DNA from: Gloeophyllum trabeum ATCC 11539
Taxonomy: Eukaryota > Basidiomycota > Agaricomycetes > Gloeophyllales > Gloeophyllaceae
Length of the DNA stretch: 64,000 nt
Assembly: GCF_000344685.1 (NCBI RefSeq)
Contig: NW_006920428.1
Location: 174,509 to 238,508, forward strand
Direction: 5' to 3'
The translations under genes were made by a program, and so were the position numbers. Of this stretch, positions 1-11,923 are shown one piece after another. How positions within the stretch are numbered: position 1 is the stretch's first letter; each line of letters begins with the position of its first letter. The notes below the pieces were generated by a model, which was not told the DNA's origin, searched no databases, and saw only the letters and a list, made by a program, of their open reading frames with translations.

Positions 1-2
1 AG

Positions 3-125
3 GAACCTCACGAGGCAGCGTCCGATGTCGATGACCAACCTGATCGTGGACACAACAACGCAGATGAAGACGCTGACATGGAGGATGGTCCCGAGGTCGA
101 TTGGGAGGACCCCAAGACCATGTAA
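3..125 (+). CDS. C-terminal tail of the retroelement polyprotein (partial)
   Basis: An open frame enters from the window edge and stops at 123-125. The roughly 40 residues are rich in Asp and Glu, with a DADMEDGPEVDWED stretch near the end. It carries no catalytic motif. The assignment to a polyprotein is inferred from the LTR about 50 bp downstream. It could instead be the end of an unrelated acidic protein. Confidence 0.4.
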   Translation, partial: EPHEAASDVDDQPDRGHNNADEDADMEDGPEVDWEDPKTM

Positions 126-175
126 CTCGCGCGATGGGCTTAGAGAAGGACTATGAGTAGTCCTTGGAGGGCGGA

Positions 176-506
176 TGTAAGGATATGCACCCGCGCTCGC
201 TACCGTATTCGGCCAGTAGATTCCTTATTCAGCTACTCGCTACTATATTCGGACTCTAAGCTATACGGCTCCTTCGGAGCCTTCGAGTTAATCCTCTTCG
301 CATTCATTTCGTCTCTTCTCGTATTCTTCTATTTTCTGTCTCTATCTCTTCTATTCGGTACATGTAATCTCGTAGTATAAAAGCCCAGCCCATGTACCTC
401 ATACCTAGGTCTTTTTCGAACACGAATCTCTTGCTACTCATCCCTGTGAGAGACTCGAACGTTGAAGACTTTCCGTGGTGTCGCTTATCTAATCAGCGAC
501 CTCACA
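176..506 (+). repeat. 3' LTR (about 331 bp)
   Basis: The segment begins TGTAAGG directly after a purine tract and ends CCTCACA, so it has the TG...CA ends of an LTR. A TATAAA box lies at 376-381, and pyrimidine-rich sequence precedes it (about 290-360), which fits a retroelement promoter. The second LTR needed for proof is outside the window. Confidence 0.55.
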
Positions 507-655
507 GAGGTGTCGTACTCACCCGTGGCTTTGGACAGCTCCTTCACATCCTGTTCATTTTGAAGTCTTCTATTATTGGCCCTTGTCTGCGCCGCTTTCT
601 GGCCAGGCGTGAGCCCTGCAAACTTGTCTACCTTGCCCTTTGGTGGTTTCGACAT
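507..655 (-). pseudogene. Short open frame abutting the LTR, possibly an interrupted gene
   Basis: Read leftwards from an ATG at 653-655, this frame gives a charged, low-hydrophobicity protein (starting MSKPPKGKVDKF, with GLTPGQKAAQTR following) that stays open up to the LTR edge at 506-507 and then continues into LTR sequence only by chance. Its composition looks like real coding sequence. I do not recognise the family. It may be the 5' exon of a gene split by the LTR element, or an accessory frame of the neighbouring transposon. Confidence 0.3.
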
Positions 656-951
656 TGTGGTAAGTACGTTCGAGTATTGGGAGAGCCACCTCCACCTTGA
701 TGATTCACAGGAGGCCCGGGGGCGGCGACAAAGGCAGAAAGGGCAGCGACGAAGAATGACAAGGGGGGCGTGCGAAGTAAAATTGTGGAAAGGCGGCATC
801 TCGCGATGACTGAGTCGGGGCCTAGGGCACAGCGGCAGGTATCCTGCCGATGAGGACTTGAAGTTTGTGCCGGGGGACTTAGCGCGTCACGCCGAGCGTA
901 CGGCCTCTTAACCTATCTCTTTGAGTACCCCTGCTCAACAAAAGATTACTT

Positions 952-3900
952 ATGGCCACCTGCGCAGGCTGTTCGCGTCAGTTCACACTTGCTGGATACA
1001 CACAACACTTGCAACGAACCCACAATCCTCCTTGCCAGGTGATACACCAGCAACATCAGTCATATCTCCCTGGATCTCGTAGCCCAAGCCCGAATGCACT
1101 GGAGAACGGCCTCGAGTCGGACAGCGCGGGGGATCCTTTGCCACAGTTCGAGGGGGACTTCTTTGGCACTGACTACAGGCCAGAAGACTTCGCAGTCGAC
1201 GATGAGATGGAGCTGGATGATGGTATAGCGCACTCGGACAGTGAGAGCGAAGGTGATGATGATCTGGAGTTTGAGCACTCGGGTGATGAAGATGATAATG
1301 CTGACCTTGATGAAAGGTGGGAGCCGGCATTGGCAGCTCCGCCCTTGGATATTGACGACTGGCTTGAGCATGACGTGATGCCTGAGCCCTCCGATGGATG
1401 TGATGATGCTGTGCGAGGGGACAGAGCCCATGCAGAGGAAAGCCTGCGCAAGCAGCCTGTCATCGAGAAGTTTGAGCTGGGTGCCGCTGGTGCTCCAATA
1501 CGTGAAGCTGGTGCCCGAGTGCATGCCTACAGTGAATATATGGAAGGAACTCACCGCTCTGAGGAGAATCCATGGGCGCCTTTCGCCTCGAAACTTGACT
1601 GGGAGTTAGCACGATGGGCCAAACTCCGTGGGCCCAGTTCAACCGCTCTGACCGAGCTACTGCAGATCGAAGGAGTGAGTATCGTTCTCACCATCTCTAC
1701 TGCTTCCCGCTTAGCCCACTCCAGGTCCGCGATCTGTTAGGCTTAACTTACAAAGACGCAGATTCATTGAACAAGATTGTGGACAGCCTCCCTGGTCGTC
1801 CAAAGTTCCACCGCAAGGAGGTAGTTGTCGCAGGAGAAGCCTTCGAAGTCTATTTTCGGGATGTCATGGAATGTGTTCGTGCACTGTATGGTGATCCCGA
1901 GTTTGTAGCGGACTTAGTATTTGCACCGGAGCGGCATTATGTAGACCAAGACAAGACCGTCAGAATGTATTCAGATTTACACACCGGGAAGTGGTGGTGG
2001 GCAACGCAGGTCTGTTATTCCCGCTTCGTGCACATTTTCTATGCATAATCCGTGCCTGTCATTTACAGAAAGAGCTTGAGCGTGATCGACCAGGTGCTAC
2101 AATAGTGCCAGTGATCATCTCGTCCGACAAGACACAGATCACTCTGTTCGGAAACAAGTCAGCATATCCCATCTATATGACGATCGGGAACCTACCGAAG
2201 GAAATCAGGCGAAAGCCGTCGCGCGGTGGTCATATACTCCTTGGTTACCTCCCTACCTCACGTCTTGATCATATCACCAATCAGGCAGCACGTCGTCGAA
2301 CACTTGCAAATCTATTCCATTCATGCGTCCGGCGGATACTCCGTCCTTTGAAGAAGGCTGGCGAGACTGGTGTCGTGATGGCCCGCGGCGACGGCGTCTG
2401 CCGTCGGACGCATCCTTTGTTTGCCATGTTTGTTGGCGACTATCCTGAACAAGTGCTTGTGACTGGCACAAAGACAGGTCAGTGTCCAAGATGTCCAGTA
2501 CCACATGATCAACTTGGGGAGTATGATTCTTTCGAGTTTCGTGACATGGACGCTGTGCTGGAGGCTCTCGCTAGTATCGCGCAAGGACCCGGTGCCTTCG
2601 TGAAGGCCTGCGCGCACGCAGGGATTAAGCCAACCCAACATCCGTTCTGGGAGGGGCTTCCCTACGTCAATATCTTCCAGTCGATAACTCCCGACATCTT
2701 GCATCAGCTTTATCAAGGTGTTATGAAGCACGTCATCTCTTGGGTGACGAACGCATGCGGTGCTGCAGAGATTGATGCTCGCTGCCGCCGATTCCCACCA
2801 AATCACCATATCCGGCTGTTCACGAAAGGCATCAGTACGTTGTCGAAGGTTACTGGCCGTGAGCATGCCCAGATGTGCCAGCTCTTGCTTGGCCTTATCA
2901 CTGATATTCGCCTGCCGGATGGCCTTTCCTCCGCTCGGCTTGTTCGTGCCACCCGCGCGATCCTGGACTTCTGTTATCTAGCCCAATATCCCGTTCATAC
3001 CGACGACACACTCAAACTCCTCGAAGTGGCATTACAAGCATTTCACGAGAACAAGGGTATATTTGTCGACCTAGGTATCCGCAACGACTTCAATCTGCCG
3101 AAGCTGCACGCGTTGCTGCATTACTTTATCTCCATTAAGATTTTCGGGACTACCGACAACTACAACACCGAATACACTGAGCGCTTACATATCGACTTCA
3201 CCAAAGACGCGTATCGGGCGACAAATCATAAGGACGAATACCCGCAAATGACACGTTGGTTAGAACGCCGCGAGAAAGTGCTGCGGCATGATAAGTATGT
3301 CCGCTGGCGTATTGCGGGGAGCCCGGCTTCAAACACGAAGACTGGAGAAGAGTCGGGTCCCCGCGACCATCTGCGCATGACACGCCATCCTAGTCTGAAG
3401 GCGGTACCGTTATCGACGATCCGCTCTGACTATGGCGCGATATTCTTCAGTGCAGCGCTTGCGCGCTTTGTGGTACAGTATCATCAACCCCAGCTAACTC
3501 GGGCCCAGATCGAAAACGCTGCCGCCAGTCTTTCCATCCGCTTTCAAACTGTTCCGGTCTATCACAAAATCAAGTTCTGGAACAGAGATCCATTCAGACG
3601 CAAATCGGAACAGGACTCATCTGATGCTGTGCATGTGAGGCCTGTACGTCAAGACTCGCGTGGCCGAGCAGTTCCAGCGAGGTTCGATACTGTACTTGTG
3701 AACCTGGGGACAGCAAGCAACGGAAGCGGCACTAGCTTGCAAGGTCAGTCAAATCACTCAGTCTATTGGAACGGGTTCCTGTTGATTCCGTTTGTATAGG
3801 CTATCGCATTGCCCAAGTCCGTCTCGTGTTTTCAGTGCCTCCTCGTGGGGTCGCGACTTTGTTCAAGCGGTGTCCACCAGAACACTTGGCATATGTTGAG

Positions 3901-4149
3901 TGGTTCTCACCTTTTTCCTCCAGGCCAGATCGCAAATCAGGTATGTATAAGGTTACACGGTCTATTCAAAATGGGGAACGTCTAGCAAGTATCATTCCAG
4001 TCTCGCAAATCGAGCGTAGCATACATCTCTTTCCAAAGTGGGGTCCAGTGGCGCCTCGTGAGTGGTCAAGTAGCACCGTCTTGGACCTTGCTCCTGCTTT
4101 CTTCGTAAACCCTTTCTTGGACCGCCATACGTTTGTCACTTTCCTATAA
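952..4149 (+). CDS. Plavaka-like DNA transposase (CACTA-related superfamily), apparently intact
   Basis: Exons 952-1674, 1725-2009, 2069-3743 and 3800-4149 join in phase to give 1010 aa. The N terminus carries a C2H2-type finger (MATCAGCSRQF...H...H). An acidic stretch follows (about residues 60-130). The body contains blocks typical of basidiomycete Plavaka transposases: FHRKEVVVAGEAFEVYFRDV, HTGKWWWATQ, VPVIISSDKTQ, YMTIGNLPKEIRRKPS, and SITPDILHQLYQGVMKH. These proteins excise and reinsert their element in the nucleus. All three introns have GT-AG ends (50, 59 and 56 bp). No frameshift or stop was found, so the copy may still be active. The superfamily call comes from remembered conserved blocks, not from a search. 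The terminal inverted repeats were not located. Confidence 0.85.
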
Positions 4150-4290
4150 CTTGATTAGACATTATTGCGGAAAACAGGAATTGTGCCCATCTTGCTGTGC
4201 CTAAATATGTCAAATTATATCATATTAGTTTCGATTATTAGGGCTATTACCATTTTGTAAAATCAGACAAAATTGAGGAATAATTAGCTA
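952..4290 (+). mobile_element. Plavaka-type DNA transposon, borders unresolved
   Basis: The transposase fills most of this span. AT-rich sequence follows the stop (4150-4290). I could not find convincing terminal inverted repeats or a target-site duplication by eye, so both borders are provisional. The element may extend left towards the LTR at 506 and further right. Confidence 0.5.
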
Positions 4291-7200
4291 GGGAGGGTTT
4301 CCCTGATGCACTGCGCGTGGAAAGGTGTTGAATCAGCCGTATCCATGCCACTCCGCAGAGAATCCACCAAGATTGGAGCTCATTCATTGACCATTGGTCA
4401 ACCTGCTCGCGACGTATGCATTCACATCGAATGCGAGGTTCATCTGGAATCTACTGCACTCCTGTACTTGCCACTATGTCCTAGCTCAGGCTATACGTCC
4501 GCATGACAATATTTCAGCTCTACCTGGATGGCGTCAAGAAAATGGCTCTGGAGGAACTGCGTCGTAGCATCTCGAAAAGCACCATAGTAGAACAGGCCTT
4601 TTCAAACTTCACCTCGACGTGAGGGCGAGGCAGCCTTCTTGTGTAGGCGAGACCTATGACGAAGTTCGCGACATGGAGCCTACCGAATTCTGCACGTCGG
4701 GAAGCGGAGACCAAGAGATGGAGAAGATTTCGAGGTATGCTAGCGATGTCCCTGAAGAAGGCTTGGGTCGCTCCACTTTTCTATCTGACCCTTCCGAAGG
4801 CGGCAAAGCAGGGCTCAGTCATCGGGGTGTACGCTAGCGCTTCCAATAATTCCTTCCCTACCCGTGCGGCACGTTGCATGGATTTTCCCGGATGCGCCGC
4901 TGACCGGGACACATTAGCTGCAAACCAGCCGTACTCCTGTCCATTTGTCTTCCCGTGCGTATTTTATGTTCTGGCCATCCCAGTCTTGTATCAATGAGAC
5001 GTTCGTCAAAGGTCTTGTGTAACTTGAGTACGACATCGCCAGTTTGACGGGAAGTGTCATGGAGCATCGAGCTAGCGAGTTTCGGAAGGGAAGCCCAGGG
5101 CTTGTGTACATGCTTGAGCGGATCTTCTTAGGGCGCGAATATTATTGAATAAGACCCTACGCCGCTGTAAGAAGCTGTTATATTGGTAGAAAAGCCACAG
5201 CCCGACCGTGCTGTCAGAGGTGCAGAATAATCATAACAGGACAGAGCCTCTGGGCTTTGGCTTGCGGAGAACAATCTGAACCAGCCGTAATCCTATACCT
5301 ACGAAGCTAGGATCAGGGCACACAACTTCAGCGATTGGAAGTCGTTCACCAGTACATAAAGAAATAATGCGAACGATACGTTTCTTTGGCAGTCACAACG
5401 TCCATCGCAAGAGGCCGCACAGGCTGCAAGAGAGGGAGGGATATGTCCATGGGCAGGGGCTGATGAAAGTAGACGCTGCTCTGTCAGGATGCTATCCGGA
5501 TGATCTCTCGGGAGCGGGATGCCCTGGTATATCGATTACATCACTCGGGGCGGTACGAGATAGGCATCCGCAGAAACAGGACATGTAGGCGTCCATGACC
5601 GAGCCTTTATGACCGAGAACACCGACGGCAGCGTCGAAGAATCGCAGAGAACTAGACAGGCTGAGAGCAGTATGGTGTCTACAGCGAGTGTTGACACTAC
5701 AACCCCAACACCAAGTCACTGAGCCGTCCTACGAGGTCGAGAGCCGTTGGGTACGCCTGCGGTCCACGCGCTTGAAGTCACAAAATCCAGAGCGCTAGTC
5801 CTCTTCCCCGGGGTATAAGCAGGCAAGAATGAGGATCCAACGGCTCGTGCGGCGTTAGGTGATGCACAGCGACGAGCTTCCTCAGCAGTTTGCCAATCCA
5901 GATCCACAAAAGTGTTGACATAGGCCGCTGGCTGACCATCGACGTCCGCGATAGCCACCCGCGCTCATGGGTACCACGCTGCCTCCTTTAGTCGCGTGAT
6001 CATCAAGAAGTCCCAGGAACGCGTTCAGGGGCACGGCGGGAAGAAGGCTGCCGACCCCAATCGCGCCACGCTCTGACAGCCTGAGCATCTGCGTCAGACA
6101 GGCTATCAACGCGGAGTGGTGGTGCGACTTAGGTCGACAGGGAGTACGCGGACAGGAACCGGAGGCGAGGAGCCACAACGACGAAATTCTCCATGGCTAG
6201 CATAGGCGCGATTGCGAGCATGGTGGCGTCAGATTGTGGCTTGACATTCCCTTCGCGTCCAATGCGGTGGAATGCAGAGATGTCCAGGTGGGGTATTCGC
6301 TGGGCGCGACTCCGAGGCCCAGGGCGGTATCTCCAGAGCAGACAGATACAGCGCACGCGTCGATGTCAACTCTCCGGCATCAGGAGTGGTGGCATATGCT
6401 ATAGCGGGAGCGCACGGTTCTTGAAAGTCCTAGGCGTTGGTAGGCACCGGATCTAATGCTGCCAGTGGTGGAAGATGAGTTCGAATAGATCGGACATCAG
6501 TGCATCAAGGAACTCGAGGAGTATGTACTTAGATACCGTCCATCTGTACATTTCAAGTGGTGGTCATGGCCCGCCATCACGAGTATGCCCTGATTATCGT
6601 GAAAAACTCGGAACATATGAAGATAAGATACTGCGATATACGTCAGATGGTCCAGTTCTGGGCGGGTATGTGTGGATCATATGGGTTCGGTGCCACAACA
6701 TCGAGTAAACGGTTTGGGTTCGCTACGTGACTTACCGACGCACGGAAATGACGCTACGCTTCCGAGATACCGTCGGTGCCTTGCTAGGTCGTCCTGCGCG
6801 AAGTCCTACGTCAGTACGACGCTAACACTCGTTAGGTGGGTGATAAGGAATACCTACTGTATGCCGAGATCAAACTTTAGCTATATCATGGCTAGGTAGT
6901 CCTGGGTAATAGCCTATGTAGCCTAGACTCACTTATCATACACATGGTGTTATATTGTTAGACCTGAGTCGCAGGCCGGTGGGCATATGAATCACAGGCA
7001 CCCCATCTTCATTAATCGTCATCAAGCTGGTACCTGCGCTGTGGCATAAGGTCTCGTAAGCGGGGGAAGCATGCACGCCTGCTTCCAAACTTACAGACGC
7101 GACGGCTTCAAGGCTTGAGGCTATGCACCATCAGATCTACGCACGAGGGTGGAGGATCTCGGCTGCCCCGCAACGCCGCCGGGCGAATTCGGGATCCATA

Positions 7201-8824
7201 TGTACGTACGGGCGTGAGAAGATCCATATCGCGCGTCCGAGCCCTATCGGGTCTACTTGGCGCCTTGCAGTCGTGTGCCACAAATCCACAGCGGCAGGCC
7301 TAAGTAGCAGAACGGGCGGGTGCAATGTGGGAGAGCTCATGTGCCATTGTGCAAGGTCCGCTCAAGTCGTATCAGGGCGACACTCGAGGGAAAGCCTCGT
7401 TCTGATCTTGGCAGGTGTCCGCCCGTGGCAAGCATACAGCAGAGATAAGGAAGCTGACGGTCGCTGAGCACGTTTTGCATTCAAAAAGACATGTCGCGGG
7501 ACGGATGTGTAGATGGATGGTGACACGTCCACACGCTGCAGGACGCGAACATCGATCACGAGCGCTGTCCTTGTTGACAGCGCCAACGGCTCATGAGCAA
7601 AGAAAACTTGAAGCTTCAGGGCGCGCGCATATGCTCCTCGGGGCGGAGGATCGCCTCGCCGGGCGTAAGAATGGAACGAGAGCAGACAGGAACAGGTCGA
7701 GAATGAAATGATAGTGGGATTACCGGATGTCGCGAACGCCGTGGCGTGGACATGTTCATGTGGGGATGTAGTATTACCTCAAGCTGACCGTGATACCCCG
7801 AATGAAAGAGCTATTTTCGATGACGAAGGCCGGATTTCGGGGCGTAGACGGGTGCGGTATGGATAACACAGGAAAATACATGGACCAACTGGAGGCGGCT
7901 GGACGATGCAAGGTAACAGAGGCCGTACCAGGAGCAAAGAAAAAGATATGGACCACGACTATCATAATCGAAGGCCGGAGGACTCATGACAGGTGCGTAC
8001 AGTAAGAAGCTGGGCATTTCGGACCAAAGGGACCCGGGCCACCGCCCATGAGACGACAGATCCCTTTTCGATGCCACCGACGGCGGCGACCAGCGGCGGC
8101 CATAGCTGCTACACCCAGCGTCGCGCGTGCTGCGAATCTTTCCTCATTCTTTCATCATCTTCAGCTGCATTGACGAGCTGGTTGATGTGCTTCATACTCT
8201 CGGAGAAGAATGGCTCTAGGAGCCCGTTTCGACTTCCCATGAGGGTCTGCGAGGGGCGAGCGGCGGAATGGCGTCCCCCGATGATCCCACGGAAGAAAGA
8301 CTATAGTGATCCACCTGTTACTGTACATAGGGACGCGCTGAAGGATGCGGTGATGGTGTTCTGCAAGGTACGGGTTGCGATAGCTATGCTTGCCCGTCAC
8401 GCAAATCCGACCTCGTTCCGAGCTAGATGCCTCTTACGCCGTTCTCTATATTGTAAGGTCCGTCTAACTCCTGTGGAAGGACATTGAGCGCTATGATCAC
8501 CCAGGGACTCGTCGTCCGACTTGCCCAGCCTACTCCGAAAAATTCCCCGCAAGGCGGTGTGCGGGGTCCGCGATGCGTCCAACGGAATTAAAGTATCCGA
8601 GCGCGTTCCAGGAGAAGGAATACCCGGGCAAGGGACTATCAGGACACGGCGGCTTGTGGCGATGGAGCCATGTGGTGCAGAGTTAAAGCCATGTCAAGTC
8701 CTTATCTCTGCAGGCAGCACGAATGCCTCTGCTATTCGGGCGTATATAGGCCCACCCCCGCCCCGGTGTGTGACTCTGCAGCTTCCCGTACCCACCCCTT
8801 CCTCCTCTGCCAGTCCATTTAGCT
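4291..8824. other. 4.5 kb without a supportable gene
   Basis: Open frames here are short, lack recognisable domains and do not join through plausible introns. Two minus-strand patches look faintly coding-like: one at about 5716-6356 (PAAYVNTFVDLDWQTAEEAR in one frame, APMLAMENFVVVAPR in another) and one at about 8120-8250 (LLEPFFSESMKHINQLVN). They are in different frames and broken by stops. They may be remnants of decayed genes. No repeats or LTR ends were noticed. Confidence 0.5.
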
Positions 8825-11366
8825 ATGGAACTAGCGTACCAAAAAGACGAACGGGCGTCGGGCCTCTCGACGCCCATCGACGAGAAGCATGACTTTGAGA
8901 AGGGGCATGGTGAGTTGCTGCTCGTCTCTCGCTTTCGAAGCAATACTGACGATGTGATGCAGCCGTTCCCCGCGTCGAGGAGGTCACTGGGGCCGAGTTT
9001 GACGACCCTAACCTCGATAAGGACATGCTTGTCCTCGGTGAGTTCCCTGCAGTTCGCATCACCACCGTCGTCTGATCCCTTGCCTCTCTCAGAGGATGAC
9101 TCTCCATATCCCGAAGTACGATCGGCCGTCGCCAACACCGATGATCCCGACATGCCCTGCGCGACATTCCGCGCATGGGTGCTCGGTGTCGCCTGGGCCA
9201 TCCTCATCCCCGGCCTGAACCAGTTCTTCTTCTTCCGCTACCCCTCCGTCACCATCTCCGGGCTCGTCGCCCAGCTGCTCTCCTACCCCATCGGCCGCCT
9301 CTGGGCCGCCGTGGTCCCCAACGTTTCCGTCTTTGGCGTCCGACTCAACCCTGGTCCTTTCACTGTCAAGGAGCACGTCATGGTCACCATCATGGCCAAC
9401 GTCGGCTCGCAGTCCGCCTACGCGACGGATATCATTGCCGTGCAGCGGGTGTACTACAACCAGATCTACAACTTCTCGTACCAGTGGATGGTCGTGATGT
9501 CGACGCAGCTCATCGGCTTCTCCATCGGCGGTATCGCCAGGCGGTTCCTGGTATCCCCACCGTCCATGATCTGGCCGTCCAACCTGGTCCTCTGCGCGCT
9601 GTTCAACACCCTGCACTCGCAGGAGTACGCGGGTATCGGGAACAGGGGCGGTATCTCGCGTGAACGCTTCTTCGTCTACGCGTTCATGGGCTCCTTCCTG
9701 TGGTTCTTCTTCCCCGGCTATATCTTCACGGCGCTCTCGGTCTTCTCCTGGGTCTGCTGGATTGCACCGAGCAATGTCAAGGTCAACCAGATGTTCGGGT
9801 ACGAATCCGGCCTGGGTATGAGCTTGATCACCTTTGACTGGAGTCAAATCGCGTACATTGGCAGTCCGTAAGTTGTATTGTCGTTGCCATCGGTATATCC
9901 ACTCATTAAATGACCTCCTTCTCTCTAGATTGGCTACCCCGTGGTGGGCGGAAGCGAACGTTGCCGCTGGCTTCCTGTTCTTCTTCTGGTTCCTCACCCC
10001 CCTCCTCTACTACACCAACACTTGGTACTCGCAGTACATGCCCATCTCTTCTCGTGGCTCGTACGACAACACAGGTGCGACCTACAACGTCACCGCCATC
10101 CTCACGCCCCAGGGGACTCTCAACGCGACGATGTACCACAACTACTCTCCGCTCTTCTTGTCTACGACATTCGCTCTGAGCTACGGGCTGTCGTTCGCTA
10201 GCATCACTGCGATCATCATGCACACGCTGCTGTACTTCCGCAAGCAGATCTGGGTGCAAAGCAGGCGCAGTCTGAGCGAGCAGCCGGATATTCATGCTCG
10301 GTTGATGAGCCGGTACCAGCAAGTCCCTGACTGGTGGTACCTCGTCATCTTCGGTTCGTCTTGTCCATACGTTGTCGTAATATTCTGACTAATACCTTCC
10401 CGTGCAGTCGTCATGTTCGTTTTCGGTATCATCTCGATCGAAGTGTGGCACACTCAGATGCCCGTGTGGGCGTTCATCCTCGCGCTCATCATCGGCTTCG
10501 TCTACACCATCCCCATCGGCATGATCCAGGCCATCACCAACCAGCAGGTCGGGCTGAACGTCATCACGGAGCTCATCATCGGGTACGCGCTTCCGGGGCG
10601 GCCCATCGCGATGATGATGTTCAAGACGTGGGGGTACATCACCATGACGCAGGCGCTGCAGTTCACGAGCGACTTCAAGCTCGGGCACTACATGAAGATC
10701 CCGCCGCGCCCGATGTTCTGGTGCCAGGTCCTCGCGACCGTCGTCGCGGGCACCGTGCAGCTCGGCGTGCAGGCGTGGATGTTCACGAACATCGAGGACA
10801 TGTGCTCGCCGCACCAAAAGGACGGCTTCTCTTGCCCGTCGACGGAGGTGTTCGGCACGGCGTCCATCATCTGGGGTGTCATCGGCCCCGCGCTGCAGTT
10901 CTCGAAGGGCCAGATGTACTACGCCCTGACGTGGTTCTTCCTCATCGGCGCGCTCGCACCCATCATTCCGTGGGCGCTCACGAGGAAGTACCCCAACAGC
11001 TTCTGGAAGTACGTGAACATGCCCGTCATCTTCACCGGCACGGGCCTCATCCCGCCCGCGAGCGCGGTCAACTACGTCCCGTGGGCGATCGTCGGATTCA
11101 TCTTCCAGTATGTCATCCGCAGGAGACATTTCGCGTGGTGGACCAAGTACAACTACGTCTTGTCCGCCGCGCTCGACTCTGGTGTGGCCGTGTCCATCGT
11201 CGTGATTTTCTTCTGCCTCCAGTACCCGCGGAACGGGACGATCGGCGCCAACACGCTCGCGAAGTGGTGGGGCAACACCGTCTACACCAATACCGCTGAC
11301 TACAATGGCACGGCGTTGAGGACCCTCAGTGATGCTGAGCCCACTTTTGGTCCCTCGACCTGGTGA
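8825..11366 (+). CDS. OPT-family oligopeptide transporter
   Basis: Exons 8825-8909, 8963-9037, 9093-9867, 9929-10353 and 10408-11366 give 772 aa, a usual length for fungal OPT proteins. The family takes up small peptides, and in some members metal chelates or glutathione, by proton coupling across the plasma membrane. Seen in the sequence: the OPT signature SPYPEVRSAVANTDDP after a soluble N terminus of about 55 residues, the block NPGPFTVKEHV, the signature KIPPRPMFWCQ in the second half, and about 14 or more hydrophobic segments. The C terminus is a short polar tail ending in PSTW. The start is the first ATG whose exon splices in phase to the conserved SPY motif. It converges on P450-1 with 557 bp between stops. 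Substrate cannot be told from sequence. Confidence 0.93.
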
Positions 11367-11923
11367 GCGGCCAAGGAGAATAGACCGGTTGATTGAACTA
11401 TTTGGTTTGATGATTTTGTGACGATTACTGGGTATATGTTCAGATTAATGTATGATCACGATGATGGTTGGCGCGTAAGAATGCTGTTGGGGCATGTTGA
11501 TGACCGGTCTAACACTAGATGCATCATTGATTTACTGTAATTTTGATGAGGTACTGTTCTTAGTAACCTCTTCCTCTGAAGGAGGATGTTATAGATGATG
11601 TCGTGTATTTGTACTAATGTAATGGTTCTTGCGATGTCTATTCCCTTTGCAAGGTTGGGAGAGCTCGCATCCGTCCTCGAGAGTTTCCAGCAGTTCTTGC
11701 CATGGCAAACCGGCGGTCATGTCGTAACAGCTTGAGACAGAGGTCGACAGCGAGGACGCCTCTTCCCGCCTTAACATACGCAGGACGTAGACTACACAGT
11801 CGCTCCCACATGTGCCAATGCCCAATCGATATTTTCCAGACGACCACCGTGTGGTCCAGATCTAGTCTACAGCCTGAGTCCCAAAATACCGAGATAATAG
11901 ACAAGCAAGCAAGAGTACATGCT
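11367..11923. other. Convergent intergenic region, nothing seen
   Basis: The 3' flanks of the OPT transporter and of P450-1 meet here. It presumably carries both 3' UTRs and polyadenylation signals. No open frame or repeat of note was seen. Confidence 0.5.

Larger units (their letters stand above)
1..506 (+). mobile_element. 3' end of a Ty3/Gypsy LTR retrotransposon, cut by the window start
   Basis: The window opens inside an open frame (3-125) with an acidic C-terminal tail ending in TAA. About 40 bases later a purine-rich tract (166-175) abuts a TG, as expected for a polypurine tract at the 3' LTR. The LTR then runs to a CA at 506. This order (end of pol, polypurine tract, LTR) is the standard 3' end of a Gypsy element. 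No reverse transcriptase or integrase motif is inside the window, so the family call rests on layout and on the LTR style. The 5' half lies outside the window. Confidence 0.6.

Noticed and set aside
9089..9997. Minus-strand open frame of 302 codons
   Set aside because: It is antisense to exons 3-4 of the transporter and has the same low-complexity Asp/Val/Arg look. No domain.
10389..11129. Long minus-strand open frame of 246 codons
   Set aside because: It is the antisense of the GC-rich last exon of the OPT transporter, and its Arg/Asp-rich text is a shadow.
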